Source of the DNA: an uncultured Sphingobium sp.
GTDB lineage: Bacteria; Pseudomonadota; Alphaproteobacteria; Sphingomonadales; Sphingomonadaceae
Assembly: GCA_913773715.1 (NCBI GenBank)
Contig: CAJYHD010000374.1
Span: 1-8,185, forward strand
Direction of reading: 5' to 3'
DNA length: 8,185 bases
The notes under the pieces are model-generated. The model was not told the DNA's origin. It was given only the letters and a program-made list of their open reading frames with translations, and did not search any database. Of this stretch, positions 6,882 through 8,185 are shown one piece after another; positions within the stretch are counted from its first letter, which is position 1, and every line of letters starts with the position of its first letter. The translations under genes and the position numbers were made by a program.

Positions 6882-7011
6882 GACGGGTTGCGGAGTGGCT
6901 GTCAGGGCCGCTGTGCGCAGTGAAGCGCCGCGAAGCGGACGTGGGGGGAGCCGATTTTCGAAGAAAATCGGGGGGTGCCCGCGGGCCTTGAGAGCCGCTG
7001 CGCAACCCGTC
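6882..7011. repeat. 130-bp inverted-repeat element with nested hairpins
   Basis: The 28-base ends, 6882-6909 and 6984-7011, are inverted repeats matching at 24 of 28 positions; the outermost 11 are perfect (GACGGGTTGCG and CGCAACCCGTC). Inside lies a perfect 9-bp hairpin with a 3-base loop, CCGATTTTC (6951-6959) and GAAAATCGG (6963-6971), bordered by G-runs. Two smaller hairpins are also possible: CCGC/GCGG (6928-6931, 6935-6938) and GCGC/GCGC (6915-6918, 6925-6928), which share a base. The element fills most of the gap between the transglycosylase and the small gene. It could be a dispersed palindromic (REP/MITE-like) repeat or a folded RNA element in the polycistronic mRNA. No flanking target duplication is visible. 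Confidence 0.6.
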
Positions 7012-7060
7012 ATGCTGGGTCTATCGAGACGAGCTTCCTCCCTCCCGGTCACGCACGACA

Positions 7061-7666
7061 TCACTGTCCATCCGCACTCGACAGTGCGACGAACAGCGTA
7101 GATGACGGTTTGTCAGAAGAAGTATTGGGCACGTTGCGCCGTACCGCGAAGATCGACTGCTGCGGGGCGGGCCTGACAGTCATGATCGTGCTTTTCGCTG
7201 GCGAAGGAGCCACCGCAGCGAGGTAGCCTACTGTCTCGGTCGGCAATGCGCGACGTCTCGACAGATGCTCGGCATAGCGCCCGGGACCGGCATTATAGGC
7301 CGCGAACATGCCCGGATAGCCAAAGCGATCGTACATTAGTCGCAGGTAGAACGTGCCGGCCAGGATATTATCGCGCGGATCATCCGGGTTGCTCCCGAGG
7401 CCTAGCCGCATGCGCATGTCGGCCCATGTCGCGGGCATGAGTTGCATGAGCCCCATGGCGCCCGCAGATGAACGGATCGGACGGCCATTCCATTGGGTAT
7501 TGCCGCCGCTCTCGGCGCGCATGACGCGCTCAATCCATTCGCTGGGGATACCGAAGAGCAGCGATGCCTCCCGGATAAATGGCTGCCAGGTTGCCACCGA
7601 TTCGGCGTGGGCGGGCGTCGCACAGGCGACTGCCAATGCGATGGCGGCGAACTTCAACGGCGCCAC
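7061..7666 (-). CDS. Lytic transglycosylase, SLT family (conjugation-associated, VirB1-like)
   Basis: Such enzymes cleave peptidoglycan in the periplasm so that the conjugation channel can cross the wall. The 201-aa product starts at GTG 7666 and begins with a signal peptide: VAPLKFAAIALAVACATPAHA, predicted cleavage after AHA (residue 21). The SLT fold follows: MRAESGGN (49-56) with catalytic Glu52, SAGAMGLMQLMPATW (67-81) and FAAYNAGPGR (121-130). The tail after about 150 is unstructured. The start overlaps the traF stop by 13 bases, with AAAGG a little upstream, so the two are translationally coupled. A longer frame to 7843 is open, but it would put about 59 Arg-rich residues before the signal peptide and lie fully inside traF, so I reject it. 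It belongs to the same operon as traF. Confidence 0.93.
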   Translation of the reverse strand: MAPLKFAAIALAVACATPAHAESVATWQPFIREASLLFGIPSEWIERVMRAESGGNTQWNGRPIRSSAGAMGLMQLMPATWADMRMRLGLGSNPDDPRDNILAGTFYLRLMYDRFGYPGMFAAYNAGPGRYAEHLSRRRALPTETVGYLAAVAPSPAKSTIMTVRPAPQQSIFAVRRNVPNTSSDKPSSTLFVALSSADGQ

Positions 7667-8154
7667 AGGAGCTTTGCCTTTCCGATGACGTCGGCGCCTT
7701 CGGTGGGGCCGAAGTAGCGACCGTCGAATGATGCGGGACTGTCCATCAGCAGAAAAAGCTGGCGCCCGCGCAGGACAAGGCAGCCCGTCCACGTTGGCAT
7801 GGACCGTCCCGCTGCATCGACTTGTCTCCGCTCGGCAGCCCATCGCCCGTTGATGAAGACTCGGTTCTCGAGCGCGCAGATCTCATCGCCAGCATAGGCT
7901 GCGACACGCTTCACGAGCGGTACGTTCAACGGCAGGTAGCGACGAGAAGCAGCGAGATGCCGATAGCGCTGCGGCACGCGGGCGATTGCCATGTCGCCAG
8001 GCTCGAGCACAGCCCCGGGCTCCACGGAATAGAGGCCGACCGGCGCGCTGGCGCTGGCATTCCAGACCAGATGCGGAGCCGGTGGAAGCGCAGCCGAGAG
8101 GAGCACCACTCCGATCCCGGCGCCCACTGCCAAGACATGGCGACGAAGCCGCAT
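7654..8154 (-). CDS. traF: Conjugative transfer signal peptidase TraF (S26 family)
   Basis: TraF is a membrane-bound serine/lysine protease; in RP4 it matures and circularises the TrbC pilin for the mating pilus. From ATG 8154 the product is 166 aa. It has an Arg-rich start MRLRRH, one membrane segment (about 7-28), then WNASASAPVGLY (31-42) with Ser36 as the probable nucleophile and PLVKRVAAYAGD (79-90) with Lys82 as the general base. A later GRSMPTW and a C-terminal DSPASFDGRYFGP (about 138-150) match the family. GGAAAA lies 9 bases before this ATG. The frame stays open to the right edge, with a TTG at 8178 that would add 8 residues, so the exact start is uncertain and could even lie beyond the window. 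The 3' end overlaps the transglycosylase gene. Confidence 0.92.
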   Translation of the reverse strand: MRLRRHVLAVGAGIGVVLLSAALPPAPHLVWNASASAPVGLYSVEPGAVLEPGDMAIARVPQRYRHLAASRRYLPLNVPLVKRVAAYAGDEICALENRVFINGRWAAERRQVDAAGRSMPTWTGCLVLRGRQLFLLMDSPASFDGRYFGPTEGADVIGKAKLLWRR

Positions 8155-8185
8155 GCGCTGCGTTTTCCGAGCGCGCAAAGCGTCG

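Noticed and set aside
6834..7064. 77-residue N-terminal extension of the small gene, starting at a GTG overlapping the transglycosylase stop
   Set aside because: It reads through the 130-bp inverted-repeat element and gives a low-complexity, Arg/Pro/Ala-rich peptide, whereas a GGAGG with ideal spacing supports the ATG at 6833.
7667..7843. N-terminal extension of the transglycosylase into traF
   Set aside because: The added residues are Arg-rich and precede a clean signal peptide that starts at GTG 7666.
1..8185. CRISPR array, tRNA, rRNA or insertion sequence
   Set aside because: I saw no regularly spaced direct repeats, no cloverleaf or rRNA-like stretches and no transposase. The only repeats are the palindromes listed.

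Overview
The window reads as part of an integrative/conjugative element or conjugative plasmid from an alphaproteobacterium, most likely a sphingomonad. The grounds are high GC throughout and a tightly packed minus-strand transfer module: an S26 peptidase of the TraF type, a lytic transglycosylase and a DUF3363/RlxS-type relaxase. That set and order are familiar from Tn4371-like elements and sphingomonad plasmids. This placement rests on recalled family knowledge, not on a search. Every gene I accept is on the minus strand, so the window is described below from high to low coordinates, in the direction of transcription.

Transfer module (about 8154 down to 4247). traF overlaps the transglycosylase by 13 bases, so the two are co-transcribed. 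A 228-base gap follows. It holds a 130-bp inverted-repeat element (6882-7011) with nested hairpins, then a separate 22-bp perfect-arm palindrome (6851-6872), then a strong Shine-Dalgarno and a small gene for an unrecognised acidic protein of 123 aa. Between that gene and the relaxase lies a 250-base non-coding stretch with a convincing origin-of-transfer candidate: an imperfect 11-bp inverted repeat, five bases, then TATCCTGT, which fits the YATCCTG/Y nick consensus of VirD2/RP4-type relaxases. Just before the relaxase are a TATGAT -10 box and a second 22-bp palindrome, probably an autoregulatory operator. The relaxase appears complete, with its His triad.

Cargo operon (4053 down to 1 and beyond). 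In related elements I would expect the coupling-protein gene traG/virD4 after the relaxase. Here three tightly coupled genes follow instead: a 612-aa P-loop ATPase with a possible zinc knuckle, a 513-aa protein of no family I can name, and the first 224 codons of a further, probably large, protein that runs off the left edge. Spacing is 3 bp between the first two, and the next junction is a 4-bp ATGA overlap. The layout (about 600-aa ATPase, about 500-aa partner, then a further gene) resembles the dptF-dptG-dptH restriction half of phosphorothioate (Dnd) defence systems. I cannot show homology, and no dndABCDE genes are visible. I regard it as a candidate anti-phage or other conflict system carried as mobile-element cargo, and as the most interesting content of the window.

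Working model: the transfer genes mobilise the element, with the nick at about 6457/6458 orienting transfer so that the relaxase and cargo enter the recipient last. The three-gene cargo would travel with it and could benefit the host.
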